Of a DNA stretch of 64,000 nt, positions 17,413-28,496 are shown piece after piece. The stretch lies in NCBI RefSeq assembly GCF_014642735.1, contig NZ_BMIV01000003.1, forward strand, positions 62,001-126,000. Direction: 5' to 3'. Position 1 is the stretch's first letter; every line of letters begins with the position of its first letter. Made by a program: the position numbers and the translations under genes. The notes below the pieces were generated by a model, which saw nothing but the letters and a program-made list of their open reading frames with translations, was not told the origin of the DNA and did no database searches. This DNA is from Paracoccus acridae (lineage in GTDB: Bacteria; Pseudomonadota; Alphaproteobacteria; Rhodobacterales; Rhodobacteraceae).

Positions 17413-17991
17413 GTGCAGGACGAGGAAACGGTGCAGCCCCTGCTGGACGCGGCAGGCGCGGCCTCGGACGGCAAGAAGACCTCGGTCGGGCAGATCGTCG
17501 AGTCGCTGGGCGAGAATTCCCTGACCCCCAACCTGATCTTCGTGGCGCTTGCGGTCGTGTCGCCCTTGTCCGGCATCCCGCTGTTCTCGTCGGTCTGCGG
17601 CATCGCCATCGCGCTGATCTCGGGGCAGATGCTGGTGGGGCGCGATCATATCTGGCTGCCGGGCTTCGTGATGTCGCGCCAGATCGACAGCGACAAGCTG
17701 GATCGCGCACTGAAGATCATGCGCCGCCCTGCCCGCTGGCTGGACCGCGTCGCAAGGCCCAGGCTGGCTTTTCTGGTCCATGGCCCCTTGCGCAAGCTGA
17801 CCCAGGCGCTGTGCATGGTCTGCGGCCTGGCGATGCCCTTTCTGGAACTGGTGCCCTTCACATCCTCGATCCTGGGAACCGTGGTCAGCCTTCTGGCCTT
17901 CGGGATGCTGGCACGCGACGGGTTGTTCACCCTTCTGGGATTTGCCATTCTGCTGTCCTTGGGCGGCGGCGTCCTGTGGTTCCTGCAATAA
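17413..17991 (+). CDS. exoD: ExoD-like membrane protein
   Basis: A 192-residue membrane protein of the ExoD family, named for a Rhizobium mutant affected in exopolysaccharide and alkali sensitivity. It has an N-terminal cytosolic helix region, a pair of hydrophobic segments at about 45-80, a charged linker (RPARWLDRVARPR) and two or three C-terminal helices from about 125 to 190. The GTG at 17413 is selected because AGGAAGGGG lies 6-7 bases upstream; an ATG at 17377 in frame is possible. The molecular activity of the family is unknown. It lies between the UPF0178 gene and carB on the same strand. Confidence 0.8.
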   Translation: MQDEETVQPLLDAAGAASDGKKTSVGQIVESLGENSLTPNLIFVALAVVSPLSGIPLFSSVCGIAIALISGQMLVGRDHIWLPGFVMSRQIDSDKLDRALKIMRRPARWLDRVARPRLAFLVHGPLRKLTQALCMVCGLAMPFLELVPFTSSILGTVVSLLAFGMLARDGLFTLLGFAILLSLGGGVLWFLQ

Positions 17992-18084
17992 ACGGGCAAA
18001 AAGCCCGTCGTCTTGCCTTGCGGTCCGACCGTGCATGGCTATAACCCCGGACGATTTATCAGCCGCAAGCCCCAGGGGACCCCC

Positions 18085-21000
18085 ATGCCGAAAAGAACCG
18101 ATATCAAGTCGATCCTGATCATCGGCGCAGGCCCCATCGTCATCGGCCAGGCCTGCGAATTCGACTATTCCGGCGCACAGGCCTGCAAGGCCCTGCGCGA
18201 GGAAGGATACCGGGTGATCCTGGTCAACTCGAACCCCGCGACGATCATGACCGACCCGGAAATGGCCGACGCGACCTATATCGAGCCGATCACCCCCGAG
18301 ATCGTCGAAAAGATCATCGCCAAGGAACGTCCCGACGCGCTGCTGCCGACGATGGGCGGGCAGACCGGACTGAATACCGCGCTGGCGCTGGCGGACATGG
18401 GCGTGCTGAACCGCTATGGCGTGGAACTGATCGGCGCGCAGCGTGCCGCCATCGAAATGGCCGAGGATCGCAAGCTGTTCCGCGAGGCGATGGACCGGAT
18501 CGGCCTGGAAAACCCCAAAGCCACCATCGTCGCCGCGCCCAAGCTGCCCAATGGCAAATACGACATCAACGCGGGCGTCCAGCAGGCGATGGACGCGTTG
18601 GAGGAGATCGGCCTGCCCGCGATCATCCGCCCCGCCTTCACCCTGGGCGGCACCGGCGGGGGCGTGGCCTATAACCGCGACGATTACGAACGGATCGTGC
18701 GCTCGGGGCTCGACGCCTCGCCGGTGGCGCAGGTGCTGGTCGATGAAAGCCTGCTGGGCTGGAAGGAATACGAGATGGAGGTCGTGCGGGATCGCAACGA
18801 CAACGCCATCATCGTCTGTTCCATCGAGAACGTGGACCCGATGGGCGTCCACACGGGCGATTCGATCACCGTGGCCCCGGCCCTGACGCTGACGGACCGC
18901 GAATACCAGATCATGCGCAACGGCTCCATCGCCGTGCTGCGCGAGATCGGCGTGGAAACCGGCGGGTCCAACGTGCAATGGGCGATCAACCCGGCCGACG
19001 GCCGCATGGTTGTGATCGAGATGAACCCCCGCGTCAGCCGGTCCTCGGCGCTGGCGTCGAAGGCCACGGGCTTCCCCATCGCCAAGGTCGCCGCCAAGCT
19101 GGCCGTGGGCTATACGCTGGACGAACTGGACAACGACATCACCAAGGTCACGCCCGCGTCCTTCGAGCCGTCCATCGACTATGTCGTGACCAAGATCCCG
19201 CGCTTCGCCTTCGAGAAATTCCCCGGCAGCAAGCCCGAACTGACCACGGCGATGAAATCCGTGGGCGAGGTCATGGCCATCGGCCGCAGCTTCCACGAAT
19301 CGCTGCAAAAGGCCCTGGCGTCCATGGAGAACGGCCTGACCGGCCTGGACGAGATCGCCATCGAAGGCGCGGCGGACCAGGGCAAGCCCGCCGTCATCGC
19401 GGCCCTGTCGCGCGCCACCCCCGACCGCATCCGCGTCATCGCCGAGGCGATGCGCTTTGGCATGACCAATGACGAAATCCAGCGTGTCACCAGCTTCGAC
19501 CCGTGGTTCCTGGCGCGCATCCGCGAGATCGTGGATGCCGAACACAAGGTGCGGCACGAGGGCCTGCCCTCCGACCCGGAAGGCCTGCGCACGCTCAAGA
19601 TGATGGGCTTCACCGACGCCCGGCTGGCCCATCTGACCGGCCGGGACGAGACTGATATCCGCCGCGCCCGCCGCAATGCCGGCATCCTGCCCGTCTTCAA
19701 GCGCATCGACACCTGCGCCGCCGAATTCGAGGCCCAGACCCCCTATATGTATTCCACCTACGAATCCCCCGCGATGGGCGACGTGGAATGCGAATCGCGC
19801 CCCAGCAATGCGAAGAAGGTGGTGATCCTGGGCGGCGGCCCGAACCGGATCGGCCAGGGGATCGAGTTCGACTATTGCTGCTGCCATGCCTGCTTCGCGC
19901 TGACGGATGCGGGCTATGAAACGATCATGATCAACTGCAACCCGGAAACGGTGTCCACCGATTACGACACCAGCGACCGGCTGTATTTCGAGCCGCTGAC
20001 CCTGGAACACGTCCTGGAAATCCTGCGCGTGGAACAGGAAAACGGCACGCTGCACGGCGTCATCGTCCAGTTCGGCGGCCAGACGCCCCTGAAGCTTGCC
20101 AACGCGCTGGAGGCCGAGGGGATCCCGATCCTGGGCACCACCCCCGACGCCATCGACCTGGCCGAGGACCGCGAACGCTTCCAGAAGCTGCTGAACGACC
20201 TGGGCCTGCGCCAGCCGATCAACGGCATCGCCCATTCCGACGCCGAGGCGATCCAGATCGCCGAACGCATTGGCTTCCCGCTGGTGATCCGCCCCTCCTA
20301 CGTGCTGGGCGGCCGCGCGATGGAGATCGTGCGCGACATGGACCACCTGCGCCGCTACATCACCGAGGCCGTCAGCGTGTCCGGCAAGAACCCGGTGCTG
20401 CTGGACAGCTATCTGTCCGGCGCGATCGAGGTCGATGTGGACGCCCTGTCGGACGGCGAGAATGTCCATGTCGCGGGCGTCATGGAGCATATCGAGGAAG
20501 CGGGCGTCCATTCGGGCGACAGCGCCTGCTGCCTGCCCCCGCACACCCTGGACGCCGCGACAATCGACGAACTGAAGCGCCAGACCGTCGCCATGGCCCG
20601 CGCCCTGCGGGTGAAGGGCCTGATGAACGTGCAATTCGCGATCAAGGACGGCGCGATCTATGTGCTGGAGGTGAACCCGCGCGCGTCCCGCACCGTGCCC
20701 TTCGTCGCCAAGGCCACCGACAGCGCCATCGCCTCCATCGCCGCGCGGCTGATGGCCGGGGAACCCATGTCGAACTTCCCCCTGCGCGATCCCTATCCCG
20801 CAGGCGTCGGCCCCGAGGACGACCTGCCCTTCGCCGACCCGCTGACCCTGGCCGACCCGATCACGCCCTGGTTCTCGGTCAAGGAGGCCGTGCTGCCCTT
20901 CGCCCGCTTCCCCGGCGTCGATACCCTGCTGGGGCCGGAAATGCGTTCGACCGGAGAGGTGATGGGCTGGGACCGCAACTTCGCCCGCGCCTTCCTCAAG

Positions 21001-21423
21001 GCGCAGATGGGCGCGGGCACGCATCTGCCGCAGGAAGGGCGCATCTTCCTGTCCGTCAAGGACGCCGACAAGACGCCTGCCCTTGCGGCGGCGGCGCGCG
21101 ATCTTGTGTCCATGGGCTTCTCGCTGGTCGCCACCGCCGGCACCGCCGAGTTCCTGGCGGCCGAGGGCGTCGAATCCACCCGCGTCAACAAGGTCTATGA
21201 GGGCCGCCCGAACATCGTGGACCGCCTGAAGAACGACGACATCGCCATGGTCCTGAACACGACCGAGGGCGTCCAGGCCATCGCCGACAGCCGCGAAATC
21301 CGCGCGGTCGCGCTGTATGACAAGATCCCGTATTTCACCACGGCTGCGGGGAGCATCGCGGCGGTGGCGGCGATCAAGTCGCGCGAGGAGGGGGAAGTTG
21401 GGGTGAGGTCGCTGCAGGCTTAA
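18085..21423 (+). CDS. carB: Carbamoyl-phosphate synthase large subunit
   Basis: The 1112-residue protein makes carbamoyl phosphate from bicarbonate, ATP and ammonia delivered by CarA, feeding arginine and pyrimidine synthesis. Two homologous ATP-grasp halves are visible, each beginning with a GxGPxxIGQ loop (GAGPIVIGQ near residue 15 and GGGPNRIGQ near 588), and a C-terminal MGS-like allosteric domain from about 965. The ATG at 18085 gives the family N-terminus [10 protein letters not shown]; an upstream extension to 18013 is not conserved-looking. carA is not in the window. The stop overlaps the converging AT-rich ATPase gene by three bases. Confidence 0.97.
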   Translation: MPKRTDIKSILIIGAGPIVIGQACEFDYSGAQACKALREEGYRVILVNSNPATIMTDPEMADATYIEPITPEIVEKIIAKERPDALLPTMGGQTGLNTALALADMGVLNRYGVELIGAQRAAIEMAEDRKLFREAMDRIGLENPKATIVAAPKLPNGKYDINAGVQQAMDALEEIGLPAIIRPAFTLGGTGGGVAYNRDDYERIVRSGLDASPVAQVLVDESLLGWKEYEMEVVRDRNDNAIIVCSIENVDPMGVHTGDSITVAPALTLTDREYQIMRNGSIAVLREIGVETGGSNVQWAINPADGRMVVIEMNPRVSRSSALASKATGFPIAKVAAKLAVGYTLDELDNDITKVTPASFEPSIDYVVTKIPRFAFEKFPGSKPELTTAMKSVGEVMAIGRSFHESLQKALASMENGLTGLDEIAIEGAADQGKPAVIAALSRATPDRIRVIAEAMRFGMTNDEIQRVTSFDPWFLARIREIVDAEHKVRHEGLPSDPEGLRTLKMMGFTDARLAHLTGRDETDIRRARRNAGILPVFKRIDTCAAEFEAQTPYMYSTYESPAMGDVECESRPSNAKKVVILGGGPNRIGQGIEFDYCCCHACFALTDAGYETIMINCNPETVSTDYDTSDRLYFEPLTLEHVLEILRVEQENGTLHGVIVQFGGQTPLKLANALEAEGIPILGTTPDAIDLAEDRERFQKLLNDLGLRQPINGIAHSDAEAIQIAERIGFPLVIRPSYVLGGRAMEIVRDMDHLRRYITEAVSVSGKNPVLLDSYLSGAIEVDVDALSDGENVHVAGVMEHIEEAGVHSGDSACCLPPHTLDAATIDELKRQTVAMARALRVKGLMNVQFAIKDGAIYVLEVNPRASRTVPFVAKATDSAIASIAARLMAGEPMSNFPLRDPYPAGVGPEDDLPFADPLTLADPITPWFSVKEAVLPFARFPGVDTLLGPEMRSTGEVMGWDRNFARAFLKAQMGAGTHLPQEGRIFLSVKDADKTPALAAAARDLVSMGFSLVATAGTAEFLAAEGVESTRVNKVYEGRPNIVDRLKNDDIAMVLNTTEGVQAIADSREIRAVALYDKIPYFTTAAGSIAAVAAIKSREEGEVGVRSLQA

Positions 21424-23021
21424 ATAGCAAATATCGAGGCCTTAAGTTCCTGATACGCCATAGTGTCCCGGGTAACTTGTGGCGCTAGTATGTTGAGAGC
21501 GAATTCTTTAGGACTTGAACCTGCTCCCTGCAGTTTCAAGTCTTTTACTATTTGAATTTTCAATGGCCCTGCAATCGCCTTGATGTCATCATGAGGTCGC
21601 CCGCGCTCGACAGCTTCTGCCATGTATCTATCAAAGGCCGCTTCGAGGTCAGGTATTTTTTCTGCGTACCCTCTAGATCTATATAGATTCTTGATTATAT
21701 CGCGGTCGAATAGATAAGACTCGAGATTTCGTCTATTCAGCACTCGCACTCCACGCCCAAGATGCTCTTCAACTTCACTTTCACTTAAATCATCCCGATC
21801 ACGAAGTCTCTGTATCTTGGCGCCAGGAACGAGAGTGCTTACAGCTTGATACAATCCGTGCCGGTCTGAGATTAGCTCACTCACAGACCCACCAGGAATA
21901 AAGCGAAGATCTGGGTATTCATTTTCAAAGATAAGGTCCAGTATTCTTCCGTCCATTCCAGCACTTGGTCCAACCGCACCATTTGGACTGCCTTCACAAA
22001 TAATAATGTGTTTAGGAGAAACAAGCTCAGCGATATCGTCGAATGCGACCTGAAATGCCCTTTTCCAAAACTTCCTACTGGGCGTAGAGGGAGTGATAAC
22101 CTGTGGATCATCGAAATTACGGTCCGAAAAATCTAAGAACACAACCTCACCAACTCGTTCGATACTAAGCTCAGAGGCCGCCCTCATCATTCCAGCAGAG
22201 TGAGTAGCTAGCCAAAGTTGGCTGGGCGGCTCCACGGCGCGAAAAAGCTCGTAAAGCAGCCCTTTGTGAAGCCTAGGATTTACATGAGCTTCCGGCTCAT
22301 CAATGCAGAACGCTGTGTTGTTGAATTCTCGTCGCTTGATCAAAATATCTAGAATAAGGTCAAATGCTCCCTTTTCTCCGCCTGACATATTCTTGTAGTG
22401 TACTCTTTTTGATGTACCCTTCCGGAAAGTAAAAGTACCCTCTGAAAGTGGATTTCCCAAGCCATTTATAATCATATCTGGGAAGAGCCGAGAAACGCTG
22501 TCTCTTAGTTCGGAAATAACTTGCTCCCGAAATTCACGAATCGTCATAGCCTCATCGGCGTGCTCAAAAAGATCTTCCATTGCTTGACTTGCCAACCGCT
22601 GGTAGTTCCTTGCGACTGTAGCCTCCGTTGCAGTCAGAAACTTCGGTAGATACTCTTCTTTGATTGAGCCCACGCGAGAGAGTGACTGCATCGTAAAATC
22701 TGCGTCGTTTCGATACGCTGATCTGACGTAACTAAAAATGGAATAATCTGTGCTTTCAGGATCGTGAAGCTCAACGTCTATGTTGTTTTCAAAATGAGAT
22801 GAGCGATGAGTAGTAAGGTCTTTAATAAAATACTCTTTGTCAAAGGAATAACCGCGGTTAGAACGCAGGAATGATATAGTGTTAATGGCCTCAAAAAAGG
22901 ATGACTTTCCGCTCCCGTTTGGGCCGGCAATCATCACGAGCCGGGCTGTTTCAGGTATTCCTTCGATGACGGTGTTGCTAAACTTCTTGAAGTTATTGAG
23001 AGTAATTCTCTTAATTTTCAT
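21420..23021 (-). CDS. AAA ATPase with TOPRIM/DUF4435-like C-terminus (OLD-like; AT-rich islet)
   Basis: A 533-residue protein with an SMC/RecF-type ATPase: Walker [10 protein letters not shown] (33-41), ABC signature MSGGEKGAF (212-220), Walker B CIDEPEAH (239-246) and a switch histidine in ATHS (272-275). The C-terminal third has ICEGS (341-345), PGG at 376-378, DRDD (408-411) and NLESYLFD (432-439), a pattern like TOPRIM or DUF4435 nuclease-type domains. This is the architecture of OLD-family proteins, several of which act in phage defence; that role here is inference. Codon use is strikingly AT-rich compared with carB and topoisomerase IB on either side, which suggests transfer. No ribosome site is visible before ATG 23021. 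It is a lone gene. Confidence 0.8.
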   Translation of the reverse strand: MKIKRITLNNFKKFSNTVIEGIPETARLVMIAGPNGSGKSSFFEAINTISFLRSNRGYSFDKEYFIKDLTTHRSSHFENNIDVELHDPESTDYSIFSYVRSAYRNDADFTMQSLSRVGSIKEEYLPKFLTATEATVARNYQRLASQAMEDLFEHADEAMTIREFREQVISELRDSVSRLFPDMIINGLGNPLSEGTFTFRKGTSKRVHYKNMSGGEKGAFDLILDILIKRREFNNTAFCIDEPEAHVNPRLHKGLLYELFRAVEPPSQLWLATHSAGMMRAASELSIERVGEVVFLDFSDRNFDDPQVITPSTPSRKFWKRAFQVAFDDIAELVSPKHIIICEGSPNGAVGPSAGMDGRILDLIFENEYPDLRFIPGGSVSELISDRHGLYQAVSTLVPGAKIQRLRDRDDLSESEVEEHLGRGVRVLNRRNLESYLFDRDIIKNLYRSRGYAEKIPDLEAAFDRYMAEAVERGRPHDDIKAIAGPLKIQIVKDLKLQGAGSSPKEFALNILAPQVTRDTMAYQELKASIFAI

Positions 23022-23205
23022 ACTTAGTTGCCCATGCTGAGCGTCATCGGATGTTCAGATTATGCAGGACGTTGAAAGTTCACAACCCGTTTTACTATAA
23101 CGACTCGTCACCCCCTATTAGCCACCTTGCCGATCCTACTTCTCCACGCGCAACCAACCCGCCCCCCCAGCGTTGAGCCAAACCCACCCCTCTGGATCCG
23201 CGCTC

Positions 23206-24267
23206 ATGCCCAAGGACGGCCCCGTCATTCCCGACCCGCAGGACGCCGCGCGCGAGGCGGGGTTGGTCTATGTCAACGACGACATGCCGGGGATCACCCG
23301 CAAGCGGTCCGGCAAGGGGTTCAGCTATCGGGGTCCCGACGGCAAGGCCATCACCGACAAGGCGGAACGCAAGCGGCTGGCCTCGCTGGGGATCCCGCCC
23401 GCCTATACGGATGTCTGGATCTGCCCCGATCCGCGCGGCCATATCCAGGCCACGGGGCGCGATGCGAAGGGGCGCAAGCAATACCGCTATCACCCCGATT
23501 TCCGCGCGGTCCGCGACAGCGCCAAATACGAACACATGGTCGAATTCGCCCATGCCCTGCCCCATATCCGGGCCCAGGTCGACGAGGACATGTCGCGGCG
23601 CGGGATGCCTGCGGAAAAGGTCCTGGCGACGGTGGTCTATCTGCTGGAAAACACCATGATCCGGGTAGGCAATGCCGATTACGCCAGGCAGAACAAGTCC
23701 CACGGGCTGACCACGCTGCGCGACCGGCATGTGACCTTTGACGGCAACCAGGTGCGGTTCCGCTTCAAGGGCAAGTCCGGCAAGGAATGGGACCTGGGCC
23801 TGCGCGACCGCCGCGTGGCCCGGATCGTGCGCGCGGCCCAGGACATTCCCGGCCAGCACCTGTTCCAGTATCTGGACGAGAATGGCGAACGGCAGAAGGT
23901 CACCTCGACCGAGGTGAACGCCTATCTGCGCGAGATCTCGGGCCAGAACGTCACCGCCAAGGATTTCCGGACCTGGACCGGCACCGTCCTGGCCGCCCTG
24001 GCCCTGGCGGAATACGAGGCCTGCGACAGCGAGGCCGCCGCCAAGCGCAACATCCGCGAGGCGATCGAACGGGTGGCGGCCCGCCTGGGCAACACGCCGA
24101 CCATCTGCCGGAAATGCTATGTCCATCCCCAGGTCATCGACGCCTATCTTGCCGACGAGTTGAAGCTGGAATTGCGCGAGGAAATCGACGACGATCTGCA
24201 ACAACCCGGCCTGCGTCCCGAGGAACGGCAGGTGCTGGAATTCCTGAAGAAAAGGTTGAAGGCATGA
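23206..24267 (+). CDS. DNA topoisomerase IB (poxvirus-like)
   Basis: A 353-residue type IB topoisomerase, which relaxes supercoils through a 3'-phosphotyrosyl intermediate. The active-site tyrosine is Y305 in CRKCYVHPQV, and the catalytic domain shows KGKSGKEW (188-195), the RDRRVARIVR arginine block (200-209) and DFRTWTGT (253-260). The ATG at 23206 is used in place of a TTG start 11 codons upstream. A 184-base spacer separates it from the AT-rich ATPase gene, whose direction is opposite. The stop overlaps the DUF779 gene (ATGA). Confidence 0.93.
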   Translation: MPKDGPVIPDPQDAAREAGLVYVNDDMPGITRKRSGKGFSYRGPDGKAITDKAERKRLASLGIPPAYTDVWICPDPRGHIQATGRDAKGRKQYRYHPDFRAVRDSAKYEHMVEFAHALPHIRAQVDEDMSRRGMPAEKVLATVVYLLENTMIRVGNADYARQNKSHGLTTLRDRHVTFDGNQVRFRFKGKSGKEWDLGLRDRRVARIVRAAQDIPGQHLFQYLDENGERQKVTSTEVNAYLREISGQNVTAKDFRTWTGTVLAALALAEYEACDSEAAAKRNIREAIERVAARLGNTPTICRKCYVHPQVIDAYLADELKLELREEIDDDLQQPGLRPEERQVLEFLKKRLKA

Positions 24268-24593
24268 GCACAGTCACAGCCACCCCCGCCGCCCTGGACC
24301 TGATCGCCGAAATCGTCGCCGACCACGGCCCCGTCCTGTTCCACCAGTCGGGCGGCTGCTGCGACGGTTCCTCGCCCATGTGCTATCCGCAGGGCGATTT
24401 CCGCGTCGGCGAACGCGACGTGAAGTTGGGCGAGATCGGCGGCGCGCCCTTCTATATCAGCGCCTCCCAGGCCGAGGCCTGGGCCCATACCGACCTGATC
24501 ATCGACGTGGTGCCCGGCCGCGGGGGCATGTTCAGCCTGGACAACGGACGCGAGAAGCGGTTCCTGACCCGGTCGGAAATCTGCCGGATCTGA
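24264..24593 (+). CDS. DUF779 domain protein
   Basis: A 109-residue cytosolic protein matching the DUF779 family: HQSGGCCDGSSPMC (27-40) with three cysteines (C32, C33, C40), and YISASQAEAW (about 64-73). DUF779 genes usually sit next to aldehyde dehydrogenase genes; here the only such dehydrogenase in the window is 24 kb away (48100-49626), and this copy is instead coupled to topoisomerase IB by a 4-base overlap. The cysteines suggest metal or redox chemistry, but the function is unknown. Confidence 0.85.
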   Translation: MSTVTATPAALDLIAEIVADHGPVLFHQSGGCCDGSSPMCYPQGDFRVGERDVKLGEIGGAPFYISASQAEAWAHTDLIIDVVPGRGGMFSLDNGREKRFLTRSEICRI

Positions 24594-24650
24594 TTGGCAG
24601 GACTGTTCCGGTTCCCTATAACCCTGCCACATTCTGCAGGGGATAGAACC

Positions 24651-25562
24651 ATGGCATACAGCGTTTTCATCGATGGCGAGGCGGGCACCACGGGCCTGCA
24701 GATCCGCGAGCGGCTGGAAACGCGCGACGACATCCGCCTGGTCCAGATCGACCCCGACCGCCGCAAGGACGCCGGCGCCCGGCGCGAGGCGTTCCAGCAA
24801 GCCGACGTGGCGATCCTGTGCCTGCCAGACGATGCCGCGCGCGAGGCGGTGGAACTGGCGCGCGACCTGGATGTGCGGATCATCGACGCATCCACCGCGC
24901 ATCGGGTGGACGAACGCTGGGCCTTCGGTTTTCCCGAACTGGGCGCGGGCGCGCGGGACCGGATTGCGGGGGCAAGGCTGGTCAGCAATCCCGGGTGCTA
25001 TTCCACCGGCGCCATCGCCATCATCGCGCCCCTGGTCGCCGCAGGCCTGATCGAGCCGTCCGAGGCGCTGACGATCAACGCCGTCAGCGGCTATACCGGC
25101 GGCGGCAAGGCGCTGATCGCGGAATACGAGGACGGCGCGGCCCCCGCTCATTTCGTCTATGGCCTGACCCAGCGCCACAAGCATATCCCGGAAATCATGG
25201 TCCATGCCGGCCTGTCGCGGCAGCCGATCTTTGCCCCTTCGGTGGGCAACTTCGCGCAAGGCATGGCCGTGCAGGTGCCGCTGTTCCTGAACGACCGCCG
25301 GACACTGGAAAGCCTGACGCAGGCCCTGGCGGACCATTATGCCGGGCAGCGCTTCATCGAGGTCGCGCAGGGGACGGGTTCGCGCATCGTGCCCACGGAT
25401 CTGAACGACACCAACCGCCTGCGCATCACCGTGCAGGGCGATGCCCAGAACGGCTGCGCGACACTGGTGGCGGTGCTGGACAACCTGGGCAAGGGCGCGT
25501 CGGGCGCGGCGGTCCAGAACCTCAACATCATGCTGGGCGTGGACGAGGCGGCCAGCCTCTAG
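24651..25562 (+). CDS. argC: N-acetyl-gamma-glutamyl-phosphate reductase (short type)
   Basis: This enzyme makes N-acetylglutamate semialdehyde in arginine synthesis. At 303 residues it is the short ArgC type. The catalytic cysteine is C116 in SNPGCYSTG, the dinucleotide-binding loop is DGEAGTTG (8-15), and a conserved histidine lies in RHKHIPE. The ATG at 24651 follows a GGGGAT-type purine stretch. It stands 57 bases after DUF779. With carB in the same region, two arginine-pathway genes are nearby but not in one operon. A bidirectional hairpin ends the transcript. Confidence 0.94.
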   Translation: MAYSVFIDGEAGTTGLQIRERLETRDDIRLVQIDPDRRKDAGARREAFQQADVAILCLPDDAAREAVELARDLDVRIIDASTAHRVDERWAFGFPELGAGARDRIAGARLVSNPGCYSTGAIAIIAPLVAAGLIEPSEALTINAVSGYTGGGKALIAEYEDGAAPAHFVYGLTQRHKHIPEIMVHAGLSRQPIFAPSVGNFAQGMAVQVPLFLNDRRTLESLTQALADHYAGQRFIEVAQGTGSRIVPTDLNDTNRLRITVQGDAQNGCATLVAVLDNLGKGASGAAVQNLNIMLGVDEAASL

Positions 25563-25566
25563 AAAA

Positions 25567-25590
25567 AGGCACCGGCCGGGGTCGGTGCCT
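25567..25590. terminator. Bidirectional hairpin between argC and gcvP
   Basis: AGGCACCG (25567-25574) pairs perfectly with CGGTGCCT (25583-25590) around an 8-base loop. Five A residues (25563-25567) on one side serve as the T-run for the minus-strand gcv transcript, so it should end both converging units. Confidence 0.8.
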
Positions 25591-25596
25591 GCCGTC

Positions 25597-28431
25597 TTAT
25601 TCCGCCGCCTCGGCATAGCTTTCCAAGGGCGGGCAGGTGCAGATCAGGTTGCGGTCGCCATAGGCGTTGTCCACCCGGCCCACCGGCGGCCAGTACTTGT
25701 CCACCCGGAAGGCACCCGCCGGGAAGCAGCCCTGTTCGCGCGAATAGGGGCGGTCCCAGTCGGCCACCAGATCCTCGACCGTGTGGGGCGCATGGCGCAG
25801 CGGGCTGTCGGCCGCGGCGATGCGTCCCTCGGCCACCTCCGTGATCTCGTCCCGGATCGCCAGCAGGGCGGTGATGAAGCGGTCGATCTCGGCCTTGGTT
25901 TCCGATTCCGTGGGTTCCACCATCAGCGTGCCCGCGACCGGCCAGCTCATGGTCGGGGCATGGAAGCCGTTGTCGATCAGGCGCTTGGCGATATCGTCCA
26001 CCGTCACGCCGTGATCGGCAAAGGGCCGCATGTCGATGATGCATTCATGCGCGACGCGTCCCCGGTTGCCCATGAACAGGATCGGATAGGCCCCCGCCAG
26101 CCGCGACGCGATATAGTTCGCGTTCAGGATCGCCACGCGCGTGGCCTGGGTCAGCCCCGCCCCGCCCATCATCAGGCAATAGGCCCAGGAGATCAGCAGG
26201 ATCGAGGCCGATCCGTAAGGCGCCGCCGACACCGCGCCCTCGCCCGTCTGCGGATCGCCCGGCAGGAAGGGCGCCAGATGCGCCTTGACGCCGATCGGCC
26301 CCATGCCCGGACCGCCGCCGCCATGCGGGATGGCGAAGGTCTTGTGCAGGTTCAGGTGGCTGACATCGCCGCCGATCTCGCCCGGCTTCACCAGGCCGAC
26401 AAGCGCGTTCATGTTGGCCCCGTCGATATAGACCTGGCCGCCATGCCTGTGGGTGATGTCGCAGACCTCGCGCACGGTATCCTCGAAGACGCCGTGGGTG
26501 GAGGGATAGGTGATCATCACCGCCGCCAGCTTGTCGCCCGCCTTGGCCGCCTTGTCCGCGAAGTCCTCGAGGTCGATGTCGCCGTTGGGCGCGGATTTCA
26601 CCACCACGACCTTCATCCCGCACATCTGTGCCGAGGCAGGGTTGGTGCCATGAGCCGACACGGGGATCAGGCAGATGTCGCGATCCTCGCCGCGCGACTT
26701 GTGATAGGCGGCAATGGTCAGCAGCCCCGCGTATTCCCCCTGCGCGCCGCTGTTTGGCTGCATGGAAAAGGCATCGTATCCGGTGATCCGGCACAGCTTG
26801 TCGGTCAGGTCGCCGATCGCCTCGGCATAGCCTGCGGCCTGGTCGGCGGGGGCAAAGGGATGCAGCGCGCCGAATTCAGGCCAGGTGATCGGCATCATCT
26901 CGGCGGCGGCGTTCAGCTTCATCGTGCAGGACCCCAGCGGGATCATCGCCCGGTCCAGCGCCAGGTCGCGGTCCGACAGCCGGCGCATATAGCGCATCAT
27001 CTCGGATTCGGCGCGGTTCATGTGGAAGACCGGATGGGTCAGGTAATCGCTTTCGCGCAGCAGGGCTTCGGGGATCGCCGGACCTTCGGCGGGGGCAGCC
27101 GCATCGGTGATGCCGAAGGCGTCCAGCAGCCGTGCGATCACGCCCGCATCGGTCGTTTCATCCACGCTGATGCCCACGCGGTCGCGGCCCACCTTGCGCA
27201 GGTTGATGCCGCGATGGCGCGCGGCGGCCATGATGCCCGCCTGGCCCACGCCCACCTTGACGGTGATTGTGTCGAAGAACGCCTCCGGCGCGACCTCGGC
27301 CCCCGCAGCGCGCAGGGCGTTGGCAATCGTGACGGCGTGCAGATGCACCCGCTGCGCGATGGCGCGCAGGCCCACCGGGCCGTGGAAGACGGCATAGAAG
27401 GATGCCATCACCGCCAGCAGCGCCTGCGCCGTGCAGACGTTGGAGGTCGCCTTTTCGCGGCGGATATGCTGTTCGCGCGTCTGCAGCGCCAGGCGATAGG
27501 CCTTGTTGCCCTTGGCGTCGATGGAAACGCCGACGATGCGGCCGGGCATCGCGCGCTTCAACTCGTCCCGGCAGGACATGAAGCCTGCATGAGGGCCGCC
27601 ATAGCCCATCGGCACGCCGAACCGCTGCGCCGATCCAACGGCGATGTCGGCGCCCATCGCGCCCGGTTCCTTCAGCAGGCACAGGGCCAGCAGGTCGGTC
27701 GCCACGACCGCAAGCGCGCCCGCCGCGTGCAAGGCCTCGATCTCGGGCGTCAGGTCGCGGATATGGCCATAGGTGCCGGGATACTGGAAGATCGCGCCGA
27801 AGACCTGATCCGCTTGCAGATCGTCGATGGAGGCCTTGACGATGCGGATGCCCAGGGGCGCGGCCCGTGTCTCGATCACGGAAATGGTTTGCGGATGCAG
27901 GTCATGGGCCACGAAGAAGGCGTCCGCCTTGGACTTCGACTGCCGGTGCGCCATGGCCATTGCCTCGGCCGCGGCCGTCGCCTCGTCCAGCAAGGACGCA
28001 TTGGCGACAGGCAGCCCGGTCAGGTCGGCCACCATGGTCTGGAAGTTCAGCAGCGCCTCGAGCCGCCCTTGGGCGATTTCCGGCTGATACGGGGTATAGG
28101 CGGTGTACCAGGCCGGGTTTTCAAAGATGTTGCGCTGGATCGCCGGGGGCGTGACGGTGCCGTAATAGCCCTGGCCGATCAGGCTGGTCATCACGGTGTT
28201 CTTCGCCGCCACTTGCCGCATCCGGTCCAGCAGCGCGGCCTCGGACAGCGCAGGCCAGTCCAGGCTGCTGTCCTGCCGGATCGCCTGCGGCACGGTCTGG
28301 TCGATCAGCGCGTCCAGGCTTTCGGCGCCCACGACCTTCAGCATCGCCTCCATCTCGGCGGGCGAAGGGCCGATGTGGCGGCGGTTCGCGAAATCGTCGG
28401 GGTTATAGTCGGTCGGTTTCCAGCGGGTCAT
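25597..28431 (-). CDS. gcvP: Glycine dehydrogenase (decarboxylating), P protein
   Basis: The 944-residue PLP enzyme decarboxylates glycine and passes the aminomethyl group to the lipoyl arm of GcvH. Both homologous halves are in one chain. The PLP lysine lies in the [16 protein letters not shown] region near residue 700, and the glycine-rich stretch [11 protein letters not shown] follows. The ATG at 28431 gives the family opening [21 protein letters not shown]; an in-frame extension to 28497 would read through the intergenic hairpin and is rejected. It is last in the gcvT-gcvH-gcvP operon, after a spacer that contains copy B of the hairpin element. Confidence 0.97.
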   Translation of the reverse strand: MTRWKPTDYNPDDFANRRHIGPSPAEMEAMLKVVGAESLDALIDQTVPQAIRQDSSLDWPALSEAALLDRMRQVAAKNTVMTSLIGQGYYGTVTPPAIQRNIFENPAWYTAYTPYQPEIAQGRLEALLNFQTMVADLTGLPVANASLLDEATAAAEAMAMAHRQSKSKADAFFVAHDLHPQTISVIETRAAPLGIRIVKASIDDLQADQVFGAIFQYPGTYGHIRDLTPEIEALHAAGALAVVATDLLALCLLKEPGAMGADIAVGSAQRFGVPMGYGGPHAGFMSCRDELKRAMPGRIVGVSIDAKGNKAYRLALQTREQHIRREKATSNVCTAQALLAVMASFYAVFHGPVGLRAIAQRVHLHAVTIANALRAAGAEVAPEAFFDTITVKVGVGQAGIMAAARHRGINLRKVGRDRVGISVDETTDAGVIARLLDAFGITDAAAPAEGPAIPEALLRESDYLTHPVFHMNRAESEMMRYMRRLSDRDLALDRAMIPLGSCTMKLNAAAEMMPITWPEFGALHPFAPADQAAGYAEAIGDLTDKLCRITGYDAFSMQPNSGAQGEYAGLLTIAAYHKSRGEDRDICLIPVSAHGTNPASAQMCGMKVVVVKSAPNGDIDLEDFADKAAKAGDKLAAVMITYPSTHGVFEDTVREVCDITHRHGGQVYIDGANMNALVGLVKPGEIGGDVSHLNLHKTFAIPHGGGGPGMGPIGVKAHLAPFLPGDPQTGEGAVSAAPYGSASILLISWAYCLMMGGAGLTQATRVAILNANYIASRLAGAYPILFMGNRGRVAHECIIDMRPFADHGVTVDDIAKRLIDNGFHAPTMSWPVAGTLMVEPTESETKAEIDRFITALLAIRDEITEVAEGRIAAADSPLRHAPHTVEDLVADWDRPYSREQGCFPAGAFRVDKYWPPVGRVDNAYGDRNLICTCPPLESYAEAAE

Positions 28432-28455
28432 GCGCGCCACATCTTCTGTGCAAAA

Positions 28456-28490
28456 ATATCCTCGGGGGTCCGGGGGCAGACAGCCCCCGG
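28456..28490 (-). terminator. Hairpin plus ATATTT intergenic element, copy B
   Basis: Read on the minus strand, a perfect stem CCGGGGGC / GCCCCCGG with loop TGTCT (28470-28490) is followed by ACCCCCGAGGATATTTTTG down to 28452. This shares the core CCCCCGGACCCCCG and ATATTT with copy A at 12776. It sits 7 bases after the gcvH stop and 21 bases or so before gcvP, inside the operon. Confidence 0.7.
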
Positions 28491-28496
28491 GCGACA

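Noticed and set aside
15126..17609. LOG gene extended upstream to 827 codons
   Set aside because: The extension runs antisense through dapD and the UPF0178 gene; the family start is the ATG at 15959.
17161..21024. 1287-codon open frame antisense to carB
   Set aside because: The carB reading is full length with all motifs; the antisense frame is histidine/glycine/aspartate-rich low-complexity sequence typical of reversed GC-rich genes.
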